64,000 nt of DNA from an uncultured Prevotellaceae bacterium (GCA_902775475.1 CACYME010000023.1:16522-80521), one strand, 5' to 3'; shown: positions 52,719-62,917, counted from the first letter of the stretch. Made by a program: numbers and translations. Notes: generated by a model from the letters alone, not told the origin.

Positions 52719-55700
52719 TCTTTCAGCCAACATCGAGAACGGCTTTGCTGCAGATGCGCAGTACATCGTAACGCTTAATGCCCAGCATGCCATCCACGGC
52801 ATCGTGAGCGACTACCAGACAGGCATCCACTCGTTTACCATCATTGGCACCTACGGCACAGGAAAGTCGAGTTTTCTGCTGGCCTTAGAATCAGACCTAC
52901 AAAAACAGCGGAAGCAGCAATACCTGCTGAATCCAAAGAGTCTGCAGCAGACCGCCAAGTTTGAGATACTGAAGATAGTGGGCGACTATGCCGAGATGTC
53001 TATCTTGCTGCAGAGAAGCCTCAACGTGGAAAGCAGCAAGATTAGCGTGCTCGATGAGCTGAAAGCCTACTACAGCCGCTGTCAGAAACATGGTAAATTC
53101 CTCGTCATCATTATCGACGAGTTTGGCAAAGTGCTGGAACATGCTGCCAAGAACAATCCAGAGAAAGAACTCTACTTCCTACAGAAACTATGCGAGGTGG
53201 TCAACAACCCACAACGACAGATACTGCTGCTTACCACGCTGCACCAGAACTTCTCAGCATACGCCAAAGGCATGACGGAGGAACAGGTCAACGAATGGAC
53301 AAAGGTGAAAGGCCGCTTCAAGGAGATCACCTTCGTTGAACCCATCGAACAGTTGCTGCTGTTGGCTTCACAACAACTACAGGAAGAGCGAAAGGCCACA
53401 GTTGGCGAGAATGCAGAACCACTCTGTGATTTGGCGAAAGAGACACATTATGTGGCTAATGATTTCTCTACCGAAACAGCCCTGCAACTCTATCCGCTTG
53501 ACCTTTTCTCTGCCTATGCGGTCACTTCAGCCATACAGCGTTACGGGCAGAACGAGCGTTCGCTGTTTACCTTCCTGGCAGCACGAGGCAGTAATTCCAT
53601 CATGGAATTTGAACCAAAGGCCAACGAGACCTACAACCTGCAGAACGTCTATGACTACGTGCTCTACAACTTCTATTCCTATCTGAAAGATGCCAATGCC
53701 GACTCGATGAACTGGAGCAGTATGCAGGTATCGATAGAACGAGTGGAAGGACAGGAATGGGCATCAAAAGAAGAAATGCTGCAGGCCGTCAAGATAGTGA
53801 AAGCCATTGGTATGATGACGTTGTTTGGAACGGCTGGCTTCAAGCTGTCAACAGAGCAGATGGCAGAATATGCCCGTCTGTCGATGGCTATCGACGATGC
53901 AGAGACGATTATCAAGAAACTGATAGCGAAGAAGATTATCCGCTATGCCGCCTATAAGGAACGCCTGATGCTGTTTGAGGGAACGGACGTTGACTTGGAG
54001 GCAGAGATTCGAGAGGCAGGACTGATGGTGTCACGACCTGTAACCTTTGTCGATGAACTGAGCGTATTCTTCAACAAACGTATATCGCCCGTCAAGGCCC
54101 ACTATTACCATAAGGGAACACCGCGATTCTTCGACTATGAGATACGTGAGGAACCCGTGGAGTTTGTGCCCAAAGGTGATACTGATGGTTACATCGAACT
54201 GATATTCTCGACAAAGAAAGACGCGCTGAAAGACATCAAGGAGTTTAGCGCCAACTCAGAGCATGCCTTGATATTCGCCTATTTCAACAACACGGAAGAG
54301 ATTGTTGACCACCTGTACAACATCAAGAAATACATGTACCTGCTGGAGCGGGTGCTCGACAAGAATGACCGTGTTGCCGTGACAGAGATACAAAAACTGA
54401 AAGAATATGAAGAGGCGCTGCTGAACAAAGCCATTAGCGACAATCTCTTTGCCTACAAGAATCGTGTAGTCTGGGTGTTCAATGGAAAAGAGCAAAAGGT
54501 GGAGTCGCATCGTAACTTCAACCGTCTGCTCTCCAAGGTGTGCGACACCATCTACCATCAGACACCCGTGATGAACAATGAGCTGTTCAACAAGCACAAA
54601 CTGAGTAGTAGCATTTCTTTGGCTCGCAAGAACTATCTCACTAATCTTTTGGAGCACAGCAACGAGGAGGACTTTGGATTCCCAGCTGACAAGTTTCCGC
54701 CAGAAAAGACCATCTATTTCTCGCTGCTGAAGAATACTGGACTGCATGTAGATGGAGAGTTTGCAGACGCTCCAAGCAATGAAGGCTTCATGCCCCTATG
54801 GAGAGCCAGCGAGGAGTTCCTGCAGAGTTCAGAAAACAAGGCGAGGAAGATTTCAGAACTGATAAAGCTATTGTCTGCCCAGCCTTATAAGCTGAAGCAA
54901 GGTTTCTTGGATTTCTGGATTCCCACCTACCTCTTCATCAAGCGCCAGGACTTTGCACTCTATGATGCCTCAAAGGGAGCCTTCATGCCAAATGTAAACA
55001 TGGAGTTCTTCGACCTGTTGCAGAAGCATCCTGGCGACTTCGAGGTGAAGAAGTTTGCTGGTGATGGCGTGAAGTTGGGCTTCTTCAATCAGTATCGTCG
55101 CTTTATCAATCTTGGCGAGGAGTCGGCCATCACCAATGCCAGTTTTATCGAAACCATCAAGCCATTCCTCAGTTTCTATATGCGACTGAACGACTATACG
55201 AAGCATACTCGCAAGTTTGACCACGCCTCCACGATGAAGTTCCGCGATGTGCTGGCGAAAGCAAAAGACCCAGAGAAGGCTTTCTTGGAAGACATGCCGG
55301 AGGCGCTTGGTTTCGATGACGAGAAACTGAAACAGGAGCGGTTCAGAGAGGAATACGGCAACACCATTCAACGAGCCATCAAGGAGTTACGCTCTTGTTA
55401 CAGCAAACTGATAGACCGCTTGGAAGAACGATTGGTAGAGGGCTTTGGGTTGGAATCGTATGAATACAACGAATATGTAAAAGAGATACGCAGCAGACTG
55501 GCCAACGTGAAAGCTTATCTGCTGACAGACAAACAGCGTGAGTTCTATCATCATGTGATGACAGAGTACGACAATCGCACTCAGTGGTACCAGTCTATCT
55601 GTTATACCATTCTGGAGCAGCGACTTGACACCTTGAAGGATGAACAGGAAGATAAACTGGCTGATGACTTGTTGTATCTATTCCGAGAGTGCGAGAAGTA

Positions 55701-55929
55701 TTCCTCTATCTCTGAGCAGGTAAGTGAAGGCGAAAAGACGGATGCCTACTCTTTCGATATGGTGACCAACAAGGGCACAAGCGTAAGGACACAAACATAC
55801 GTGCTGCCAGAGAAAGACAAGCAGAAGGCTGATGCGCTGGAAAAGAAAATCAGCGAACTGCTGTCTGGCGACAACAACGTGGATGTTTGTACGCTACTGT
55901 CGATACTCAACAAGAAGATGAAACGATGA
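52702..55929 (+). CDS. Large P-loop ATPase, BrxC/PglY-like
   Basis: This protein has 1075 residues. Walker A is GTYGTGKSS (residues 49-57), and Walker B with a following glutamate is VIIIDEFGK (D139, E140), close to the DE(L/F)GK box of BREX BrxC/PglY ATPases. A sensor-like LLLTTLHQN follows at about 180. The rest is long and helical without recognised domains, ending in coiled-coil-like helices. It probably uses ATP to assemble or move on DNA with the other gene products. It overlaps the DUF4007 gene by 17 bp and the DndC-like gene by 4 bp (ATGA). Confidence 0.82.
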   Translation: MKHTFSLSANIENGFAADAQYIVTLNAQHAIHGIVSDYQTGIHSFTIIGTYGTGKSSFLLALESDLQKQRKQQYLLNPKSLQQTAKFEILKIVGDYAEMSILLQRSLNVESSKISVLDELKAYYSRCQKHGKFLVIIIDEFGKVLEHAAKNNPEKELYFLQKLCEVVNNPQRQILLLTTLHQNFSAYAKGMTEEQVNEWTKVKGRFKEITFVEPIEQLLLLASQQLQEERKATVGENAEPLCDLAKETHYVANDFSTETALQLYPLDLFSAYAVTSAIQRYGQNERSLFTFLAARGSNSIMEFEPKANETYNLQNVYDYVLYNFYSYLKDANADSMNWSSMQVSIERVEGQEWASKEEMLQAVKIVKAIGMMTLFGTAGFKLSTEQMAEYARLSMAIDDAETIIKKLIAKKIIRYAAYKERLMLFEGTDVDLEAEIREAGLMVSRPVTFVDELSVFFNKRISPVKAHYYHKGTPRFFDYEIREEPVEFVPKGDTDGYIELIFSTKKDALKDIKEFSANSEHALIFAYFNNTEEIVDHLYNIKKYMYLLERVLDKNDRVAVTEIQKLKEYEEALLNKAISDNLFAYKNRVVWVFNGKEQKVESHRNFNRLLSKVCDTIYHQTPVMNNELFNKHKLSSSISLARKNYLTNLLEHSNEEDFGFPADKFPPEKTIYFSLLKNTGLHVDGEFADAPSNEGFMPLWRASEEFLQSSENKARKISELIKLLSAQPYKLKQGFLDFWIPTYLFIKRQDFALYDASKGAFMPNVNMEFFDLLQKHPGDFEVKKFAGDGVKLGFFNQYRRFINLGEESAITNASFIETIKPFLSFYMRLNDYTKHTRKFDHASTMKFRDVLAKAKDPEKAFLEDMPEALGFDDEKLKQERFREEYGNTIQRAIKELRSCYSKLIDRLEERLVEGFGLESYEYNEYVKEIRSRLANVKAYLLTDKQREFYHHVMTEYDNRTQWYQSICYTILEQRLDTLKDEQEDKLADDLLYLFRECEKYSSISEQVSEGEKTDAYSFDMVTNKGTSVRTQTYVLPEKDKQKADALEKKISELLSGDNNVDVCTLLSILNKKMKR

Positions 55930-57029
55930 CAAAGGTAAGACATATATTAGGCATATCAGGCGGCAAGGACAGCGCAGCCCTCGCCATCTATCTGAAGAAG
56001 ACGTACCCGACGTTGAAGATTGAGTACTACAATTCTGATACCGGCTGTGAACTGGCTGAAACGGAAACGCTGATTAATCGTCTGGAAGCCTATCTCGGCA
56101 AAATAGAACGACTGCGTGCTGCAGAAGGTAGCCCAGAGCCAACGCCATTCCACCACTTTCTGAAAGCGATGGGTGGTTTCCTGCCCTCGCCCCAAGCCCG
56201 CTGGTGTACGAAAAAGATGAAGTTGGATAAGTTTGAGGAGTATGTGGGCGATGACTATGCTGTGTCGTACGTAGGTATTCGTGGTGATGAGGACAGAGAC
56301 GGCTATATCTCATCGAAGCCCAATATACAGGCCGTGTTCCCATTCCGCAAGAACATCTGGAGCATCGATGTCATCAACAAGTTCCTGCACAAGGAGAACT
56401 TGGAGCAGATTGTCGATATTTACGAACGGCTTACACCAGAAGGTTTCCTGCGCGATGAAATCATAGAGACGGTAAAGAAGCCTATTACCAAGCAGTTCTA
56501 TTATTCCAAGAAGATGAATGCGCTGTTGGATTACGATGTTAAGTTGTACAATCATGCTGTATTCGAGTTCTTGAAAACTACTGACTATCCTGTGGGTAAG
56601 CTGGAATCATTCCCATTGCTCGACAATACCGATGTGCTGGTAAAAGAAGACATCTTCCGCCTGTTGCGTGAAAGTGGTGTCGGAGTACCTGCCTATTACG
56701 AAGAAATACCTTTTGAGGTAGATGGCGAAATGGGCACCTATTGTCGCAGTCGTTCAGGCTGCTACTTCTGCTTCTTCCAGCAAAAGATAGAATGGATATG
56801 GCTCTACGAGCAACACCCAGACCTCTATGCCAAAGCGATGGAGTTTGAAAAAGACGGCTATACGTGGAATCAGAATGAAAGTCTTGCCGACCTCATCCGT
56901 CCAGAGCGCATCCGCCAGATTAAGCTCGACATCATCCGCCGTCAGAAAGAGAATAAGGAGAAGAACAAGGGTACCACGCTGGTGGACATCCTTGGCGATG
57001 ATATTATGTGTACGAACTGCTTTATATAA
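55926..57029 (+). CDS. PAPS reductase-family PP-loop protein, DndC-like
   Basis: The protein is 367 residues from the ATG at 55926, which overlaps the ATPase stop. The PP-loop is ISGGKDSAALA (S11-S16). Further conserved cysteines are C94 in RWCTKKMK and a C-terminal CRSRSGCYFC cluster (C273, C279, C282), which could hold an iron-sulfur centre as in DndC. DndC and SspD-type enzymes activate the DNA backbone for phosphorothioate formation; BREX type 4 BrxP is also of this superfamily. No cysteine desulfurase is encoded nearby, so sulfur might come from a chromosomal IscS. The modification chemistry is inferred. Confidence 0.85.
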   Translation: MTKVRHILGISGGKDSAALAIYLKKTYPTLKIEYYNSDTGCELAETETLINRLEAYLGKIERLRAAEGSPEPTPFHHFLKAMGGFLPSPQARWCTKKMKLDKFEEYVGDDYAVSYVGIRGDEDRDGYISSKPNIQAVFPFRKNIWSIDVINKFLHKENLEQIVDIYERLTPEGFLRDEIIETVKKPITKQFYYSKKMNALLDYDVKLYNHAVFEFLKTTDYPVGKLESFPLLDNTDVLVKEDIFRLLRESGVGVPAYYEEIPFEVDGEMGTYCRSRSGCYFCFFQQKIEWIWLYEQHPDLYAKAMEFEKDGYTWNQNESLADLIRPERIRQIKLDIIRRQKENKEKNKGTTLVDILGDDIMCTNCFI

Positions 57030-57038
57030 GATAAGATT

Positions 57039-59258
57039 ATGCTGTACGAAGTAGATTGGGCAGAGGACGGAACGTATGTACCTGGTGAGGAATATTCTCC
57101 AGAGCGTTTTTTCAATGACGGTCTAATGAATAGCACAGAGTTTGATTTGAAACTTGGCTATTTTAGTTCTGCCGCTATCAGCGTATTGTCAGAAGGTTTT
57201 GCCACGTTCATTTCGAAAGGAGGCTATATGCGCCTAATCATTAATCATATTGTCTCAAAGAAAGATAAAGAGGCAATATCAGATGGGATGCTGGGTAATA
57301 TAATCGACTGTTCAGACCTCTCTAACTTCCAGTATTTGAAGTCCACTTTTGATGAGTATCAAGAACAGTTTTTCCGCTGTCTTGCTTACATGATTTCACA
57401 AAAGCGCATAGACATCCGGATAATCAAACCACGAGGTAAAAAAGGAATCGCTCATACCAAGTCTGGGCAGTTCAGGGATGGTGACAGTATAACCGCCTTT
57501 ACAGGCTCTGCCAATTTTACAATTAGTGGCCTTTTCAATAACATTGAAGAAATCAAGATTGACAGAAGTGATTCTGTTGACAGAATGGTGCAGAATAGAA
57601 TCGCCAAACAGAAAAAGGACTTTGATGCCATAATGTCTGGTGAGAAAAAGGGAATAGATTATCTATCGCCTAAAGATTTGGTAGAAGCAATCAGTACCAA
57701 TTATGGTGATTCTGATATTGAGGAATTGCTTGATGTGGAGGAAAAACTGAAGACATATAAAAGCCGGAAGGAAGAGGAGAACTTACAAATCTCGATAGTT
57801 GCAGAAGAAACAAAAGAAGTAGAGCCCCACTTCCCTTATCCCTCAGGCCCACGTGAGTATCAGAAGAAAGCGTTCAACAATTGGAAAAAAAGTCAAAGTG
57901 GTTTATTCAACATGGCTACAGGAACTGGTAAGACGCTGACCTCTCTTAACTGTCTGTTGCAAATCTACAAACAGTTTGGCTATTACAAGGCAATAATTCT
58001 TGTTCCTACAGTTACCTTGGTAGAACAATGGGAAAAAGAATGTAGGAAATTCGACTTTCAGCACATTGTAAAGGTTTGCTCAAGGAACAAGGACTGGAAA
58101 GGCGAGATAGATAGGCTCACGATGAAAGAGAATTTCAACCCGACAAATTCGCCTGTCAACTATATTGTCATTTCAACATATGCGTCATTTGCCAGAGATA
58201 ATGTATTTCATGATTTGATGTCGCTTTCTAAGAAATGTTTGCTTATTGCAGACGAAGCACACAACATGGGATCAAAACGAATCCTTGACAGGTTAGATGG
58301 TGTCGGTAAAAGATTTAAGCGACGTATAGGTTTATCTGCAACTCCTGAACGTCAGTTTGATGATAAAGGCAATAGGGAACTTCGACGTTTCTTCAACTCG
58401 GAAGATAACTATACTTTTGTGTATACAATGGAGGAAGCTATCAAGAATAAATTTCTTTGTGAATATTACTATTTCCCACATGTCGTGCGACTTTGCGATG
58501 ACGAGATGTATGACTACATGGAAATATCACAAAAGCTCGGCAAGATTTATAGGTATAACGGTGGATATCTTGATCTGGAAGATGAGATAGTCAGAGCTCT
58601 ACTCTTGAAAAGAAGGCGCATAATTCATAAAGCACGAAACAAGCAAGATGCATTCAAAAACATCATTGAAGAGCGTTACAAAGAAAAAGGAAATCTCAAA
58701 TATACATTGGTATATGTTCCTGAGGGTCTAAAGCCAGATTCTATTGCTGACGTGTATGATAGCTCGGATTTTGTTGAAGATGATGCAGAATCAGATAAAC
58801 TAATTGATGAATATACGCAGATAGTGATGAATGTCAGCAAAACGACAACGGTCAGGAAATTTGTTTCAGGGCAAAAAGACAGGGAATCCATCCTTGAAGA
58901 TTTTGCGAATGGAGACCTTGAGGTTTTGACATCAATGAAATGCCTTGACGAAGGTGTTGATGTGCCACGAAGTGAAATGGCGATTTTCTGTGCAAGCACA
59001 GGAAACCCACGGCAGTTTATTCAACGTAGAGGGCGTATTCTGAGAACGCACAAGGATAAGAAATATGCTTATATTCACGACCTTGTGGTTGTTCCTGATA
59101 TTGGAGCGGATTGCGTAGATTATGAAATGGAACGAAAACTTATTCTTTCTGAACTTAGAAGAGTAAGAGATTTCGCCTCATTATCAAGAAATCTCGACTA
59201 CTCTTACACAGAATTAGAAGAGGTTCTGAACTTCTATAATGTTCCACTTTTAGATTAA
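57039..59258 (+). CDS. SF2 DEAD/DEAH helicase with N-terminal phospholipase D-like domain
   Basis: This protein has 739 residues. The N-terminal PLD-type domain contains IAHTKSGQF and ITAFTGSANFT, one HxK half-site of the nuclease superfamily. The helicase core has Walker A ATGTGKT (293-299), motif II ADEAHN (D405), GLSATP, and motif VI FIQRRGRILRTH. Such proteins act as translocase-nucleases in restriction-type systems. It starts 9 bp after the DndC-like gene. From here the coding sequence becomes visibly more AT-rich than the preceding three genes, hinting at different ancestry. Confidence 0.88.
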   Translation: MLYEVDWAEDGTYVPGEEYSPERFFNDGLMNSTEFDLKLGYFSSAAISVLSEGFATFISKGGYMRLIINHIVSKKDKEAISDGMLGNIIDCSDLSNFQYLKSTFDEYQEQFFRCLAYMISQKRIDIRIIKPRGKKGIAHTKSGQFRDGDSITAFTGSANFTISGLFNNIEEIKIDRSDSVDRMVQNRIAKQKKDFDAIMSGEKKGIDYLSPKDLVEAISTNYGDSDIEELLDVEEKLKTYKSRKEEENLQISIVAEETKEVEPHFPYPSGPREYQKKAFNNWKKSQSGLFNMATGTGKTLTSLNCLLQIYKQFGYYKAIILVPTVTLVEQWEKECRKFDFQHIVKVCSRNKDWKGEIDRLTMKENFNPTNSPVNYIVISTYASFARDNVFHDLMSLSKKCLLIADEAHNMGSKRILDRLDGVGKRFKRRIGLSATPERQFDDKGNRELRRFFNSEDNYTFVYTMEEAIKNKFLCEYYYFPHVVRLCDDEMYDYMEISQKLGKIYRYNGGYLDLEDEIVRALLLKRRRIIHKARNKQDAFKNIIEERYKEKGNLKYTLVYVPEGLKPDSIADVYDSSDFVEDDAESDKLIDEYTQIVMNVSKTTTVRKFVSGQKDRESILEDFANGDLEVLTSMKCLDEGVDVPRSEMAIFCASTGNPRQFIQRRGRILRTHKDKKYAYIHDLVVVPDIGADCVDYEMERKLILSELRRVRDFASLSRNLDYSYTELEEVLNFYNVPLLD

Positions 59259-59275
59259 TTCATAAATAACATACT

Positions 59276-59518
59276 ATGGCAAGAAATAAAAGATACAACG
59301 AGAATTACAACAAAATTCTAGAGGCGGTTCTTCTTGACGAGAAATTAATGGAGTACGCCCAATATGAACCTTCTGAGATTTCATCTCTTGAATATGCTCT
59401 AGGTTCTAAAAATGCTATTGTAAGCGCTGTCGCAACTATCATTGAAGGGCTTAGTGAAGAGATGTCAGAAAAAGAAATATATAACACTGTAAACGACTTA
59501 CTCAAAAAGAAACTATGA
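59276..59518 (+). CDS. Small helical protein in the defence operon, 80 residues
   Basis: I do not recognise it. It opens with a basic stretch (MARNKRYNENYNK) and is otherwise helical and acidic (SEEMSEKEIYNTVNDLLKKK). The stop codon overlaps the start of the DndD-like gene in ATGA, so translation is coupled, and the partner is probably that ATPase. It has the size range of DndE (a small DNA-binding subunit) but I see no DndE motif. Confidence 0.7.
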   Translation: MARNKRYNENYNKILEAVLLDEKLMEYAQYEPSEISSLEYALGSKNAIVSAVATIIEGLSEEMSEKEIYNTVNDLLKKKL

Positions 59519-61710
59519 TAATACGTAGAATAGAAATAGAAAACTTTCGTAGCTATTATGGTAACGAAAACACATTCGAATTCGGTGATGGCCTTACCTT
59601 GATTATTGGTGACAACGGCGATGGCAAGTCAACATTTTTTGAGGCTCTTCAGTGGCTACTTGACATATCTAACACGGACGATGTTCAGAAAAGTCATGCA
59701 TTAGACAACTTTTCTGAGATGAAAAAATCGAAACTAGAAATAGGCGAGTCAGCCAATCTTAGAGTGAAGATGGACTTTGAACATGATGGTCGTAAATCTG
59801 TAGAGAAAAAGTTTGTCATTACTAGAAAAGGTGAGGATTATTACGACGTAAGCGACATAAAGTTCAAAGGCACGGAAGATACCCCCGAAGGAAGACTTTC
59901 TCCTGACGGAAGAAGATTGATAGCCCGTTGCTTTGATGCCGAAATGCAACACTTTTCAATGTTTAAGGGCGAGTCTCGACTTGATGTGCTTGATGGACCA
60001 AAAGCATTGAAAATGCTTGTCGACAAATACTCTGATATAAAGTATTTTGATGAACTTGTGAACTTGACTTCAAACTTTGAAATCTCTGCAGATAAAGCTT
60101 TTCGTAAAGAGAGCAAGAATGATGAGAATACAAGAAGTGAAGCTATTAGATTCGATAATGAGTTGACAAAACTGAGTGGAGAAATACAGGATATTCGTAA
60201 GCAAATCAAGGAATTGTCAACTGCAGTAAACTCTTACGAAGCTATGCTAAAAGATTTGGAACAGAATCAAGACACGCGAGACAGATATAATGAACTGTCG
60301 CAAGCTTTAGCTGCGAAAAAAGATAATGCATCAAGTTTAAAAGCTAGCATTGAAAAAGTGAACCTAAACACAAGCCTTCTTGATCAGTATTGGATAATGT
60401 GTGCTTTCCCTGATATCCTTTCTGCCTTCAAGGACAAATGTGCCCAGTTGAGACGAGAGAAGGAAAGACTACACGATGAATTTATATTAGAAAGAGGCAA
60501 AGAACAAGGTGAACTGGACGCACTGAAAAAAGAGAATGAAGCACTGCTAAACGACGATGCTAAATTGCCGTGGTATATTCCAAACGATAAATATATGAAG
60601 GAGATGATTAAGGTGCACAGATGCAAAGTGTGCAATACTCCTGCTCCAGAGGGTTCAGAGGCATATCGTTTCATGGTCAGTAAGCTTGAAGAATATAAGA
60701 AGCACATCAATGAACGGGCAAGAATAAAAGAAGAACAAGTTAAGTTAAGCAAGAAACAACTCTTCACAGAAGAATTCATAGACGAAATCAACGTTTTGGC
60801 AAACAGACTGTCAGGACCGGAAGAGGCTTTTATCTCAGGAATTGCAAATGATATCAATGATAGACTTGAGGTTGTAAGTCGAAAGTCGGAAGAATTGTCA
60901 CAAGTCAAAAAGGAAATTGAGGAAATAGAAGAAGATATCTCTCGACTACTAATACAGGCGGGTAATATATCCGAGGAAATGATGAAGAAAAACAATTCTG
61001 ATGTTAATAATATGTTCAGAAAAAAAGGTGAAGCTGAATTAGAGATCAAAGACCTCGAAATTGAACTTAAAAGTAAATTGGATCGTCAAGCTGAGATTAA
61101 AGAGAAAATGGATAATCTCAAACCTGGAAATTCTTTGTCAAGATTATATCAGAAAGTACATTTCGCATTTGATCAAATTGCAAAGGCTTCATTTAGAGCA
61201 AAAGAAAAGAACCTGTATAACTTTCTTGATGCATTAAGAGAAGGCGCCAATTTGTACATGGATCGTTTGAGTACCAAGGACTTCCATGGAGAAGTAAGTC
61301 TTTTCTATAAGAAAGACAAAGAAGAGGCTGGTATAAGGTTAAAAAGTTCCAATGGAACATATATCAAAAAACCATCAGATTCTCAGAAAACAGTAATGTA
61401 TATTTCTATATTATTTGCTGTCTCTGATTTCGCCTATAAAAAGACAGATGAAGAATATCCTCTCATATTCGATGCTGCTACTTCCTCATTTGGTGATGCG
61501 AAAGAAGAAGATTTCTATAACATTATCAATGATGTTAAAAAGCAATGTATTGTAATTACAAAAGACTTTATCTCTGGAGGAAAAGTCAGAATGAACGATG
61601 TTGATAAACTTACATGCCGTGTTTATCGAATACAAAAAGCAGACGGATTCAATAATTCAGATTTGTCTACAGTAAGAACATTAGTAAAAGAAATTAAATC
61701 GGAGGACTAA
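59515..61710 (+). CDS. DndD/Rad50-like SMC-type ATPase
   Basis: This protein has 731 residues. It opens RRIEIENFRSYYGNENTFEF, with Walker A GDNGDGKST (32-40). A long coiled coil (about 185-580) is interrupted by a zinc-hook-like HRCKVCNTP (C370, C373). The C-terminal ABC half has a signature-like SDSQKTVMYISILF and Walker B PLIFDAATSSFG (D653). The order matches DndD of phosphorothioation systems and Rad50. It could act with the DndC-like protein in modification, or as a DNA-sensing effector. It is coupled to the small gene before it and lies 2 bp from the next gene. Confidence 0.85.
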   Translation: MIIRRIEIENFRSYYGNENTFEFGDGLTLIIGDNGDGKSTFFEALQWLLDISNTDDVQKSHALDNFSEMKKSKLEIGESANLRVKMDFEHDGRKSVEKKFVITRKGEDYYDVSDIKFKGTEDTPEGRLSPDGRRLIARCFDAEMQHFSMFKGESRLDVLDGPKALKMLVDKYSDIKYFDELVNLTSNFEISADKAFRKESKNDENTRSEAIRFDNELTKLSGEIQDIRKQIKELSTAVNSYEAMLKDLEQNQDTRDRYNELSQALAAKKDNASSLKASIEKVNLNTSLLDQYWIMCAFPDILSAFKDKCAQLRREKERLHDEFILERGKEQGELDALKKENEALLNDDAKLPWYIPNDKYMKEMIKVHRCKVCNTPAPEGSEAYRFMVSKLEEYKKHINERARIKEEQVKLSKKQLFTEEFIDEINVLANRLSGPEEAFISGIANDINDRLEVVSRKSEELSQVKKEIEEIEEDISRLLIQAGNISEEMMKKNNSDVNNMFRKKGEAELEIKDLEIELKSKLDRQAEIKEKMDNLKPGNSLSRLYQKVHFAFDQIAKASFRAKEKNLYNFLDALREGANLYMDRLSTKDFHGEVSLFYKKDKEEAGIRLKSSNGTYIKKPSDSQKTVMYISILFAVSDFAYKKTDEEYPLIFDAATSSFGDAKEEDFYNIINDVKKQCIVITKDFISGGKVRMNDVDKLTCRVYRIQKADGFNNSDLSTVRTLVKEIKSED

Positions 61711-61712
61711 GT

Positions 61713-62861
61713 ATGGAATCTTTATTTGATGCTTGGGGTAAAAAGAACCCAGAATGGGAGAAAAAATACGCAGAGTTACTGATGGAGCCTTTTACCGACT
61801 ATGGTAGAGGAACCAGCCAGTACACTGTATCAAGAGGTAAAATTTTTGGTGCAGGATATGAAATGTTTATTATTGGATTCTTCATCGGATTGTATTTTGA
61901 TAAGACAAGGAAATTACCTGATGACAAATCTAAACGAAAAGATTTTGGGCATCCGATAATGTTTTGGGGTAGCCAAGAAGGCAAACTCAAATTAGGCCGC
62001 ACATCGTACAAAAAGATACAGGAGTACATGTTTGCTGCTCTTGTTGCAAAAACAGACATAGACTTCATATCGTTAGAGAAAGGGGAAATAAGTGTTAACG
62101 ACGCAGCCAATTCCCTAAAACATAAAATGGAAGAGTATGCAAATTATGGATTTCATTATCTTGAAGATATGTTAGAGGATGACCCGAATAGCTTGTTTAA
62201 GGAATCTGCCTTTCTCAAAATATTCACATCATTTATTAGTGAAGATAACAAAAAAGAAGATGATATAGAAAATTTTGAGGAAGATATAGAGTCATTTGGA
62301 GATGAAGAATTAGAAGATAATGCCATAGATGAAGAAACTTTGCGTGCAGAAGCAGAGAAACCCTGGAATGAAGATGAAATTGAAAGACTGTCTTTGTTCT
62401 TTAAACATGGCATGGAACCCTCTAAATTAGCAGAAAGATTGGGAAAGTCTCTCTATTCGGTTCAATATCAACTGTCAAAGTTAGGACTGATAAGGATGCC
62501 ACTAAATGTAACGGTAAATAATACGGAGAATGGAGGAACTGTTATTAACAAGTCAGGCAAGGTTATATATACCGACGACGCACCTCTCAAAGTATTCAAT
62601 GATAAAATCTACCGCTTCAACAAGAAGTCCGTATGTATGACAGTAAAGGATGTAAAGCGAGTGGATGGCCAATGGGTGAAAGGTGATAAAATGCTCGTTG
62701 CTTATTCGGATTCAGAATTATATCCCAAACTTTCCAGTTCAAACTTTATCGATGATATAGAAGACTTTGTGGAGGGGAACAAACGTGAAGAGAACAAGGT
62801 TAAAGTAAAAGGGGTATGGTATGACTATTATGGTGATGTTTTAGGTTCCAAAAGTATATAA
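61713..62861 (+). CDS. HTH-containing protein ending the defence operon
   Basis: A 382-residue protein with an unrecognised N-terminal domain (GRGTSQYTVSRGKIFGAGYE, then a hydrophobic EMFIIGFFIGLYF). An acidic linker follows (about 170-215, rich in E and D), then a Myb/SANT- or GcrA-like helix-turn-helix (WNEDEIERLSLFFKHGMEPS, then LAERLGKSLYSVQYQLSKLG), and a beta-rich tail. GGAGG at 61701-61705 is a good ribosome site. The N-terminal part may be a system-specific partner of the DndD-like ATPase, and the HTH may bind DNA. I cannot name the family. Confidence 0.7.
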   Translation: MESLFDAWGKKNPEWEKKYAELLMEPFTDYGRGTSQYTVSRGKIFGAGYEMFIIGFFIGLYFDKTRKLPDDKSKRKDFGHPIMFWGSQEGKLKLGRTSYKKIQEYMFAALVAKTDIDFISLEKGEISVNDAANSLKHKMEEYANYGFHYLEDMLEDDPNSLFKESAFLKIFTSFISEDNKKEDDIENFEEDIESFGDEELEDNAIDEETLRAEAEKPWNEDEIERLSLFFKHGMEPSKLAERLGKSLYSVQYQLSKLGLIRMPLNVTVNNTENGGTVINKSGKVIYTDDAPLKVFNDKIYRFNKKSVCMTVKDVKRVDGQWVKGDKMLVAYSDSELYPKLSSSNFIDDIEDFVEGNKREENKVKVKGVWYDYYGDVLGSKSI

Positions 62862-62917
62862 CTAAATTTTGACGCATAGGCGAAAGATTTGATGTGTTCT
62901 GAGTATAAAAACTCAGG

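Noticed and set aside
55926-57029. Assimilatory PAPS reductase (CysH)
   Set aside because: The CX5CX2C cluster, the tight operon with ATPases and a helicase, and the lack of other sulfate-assimilation genes favour a DndC-like role.
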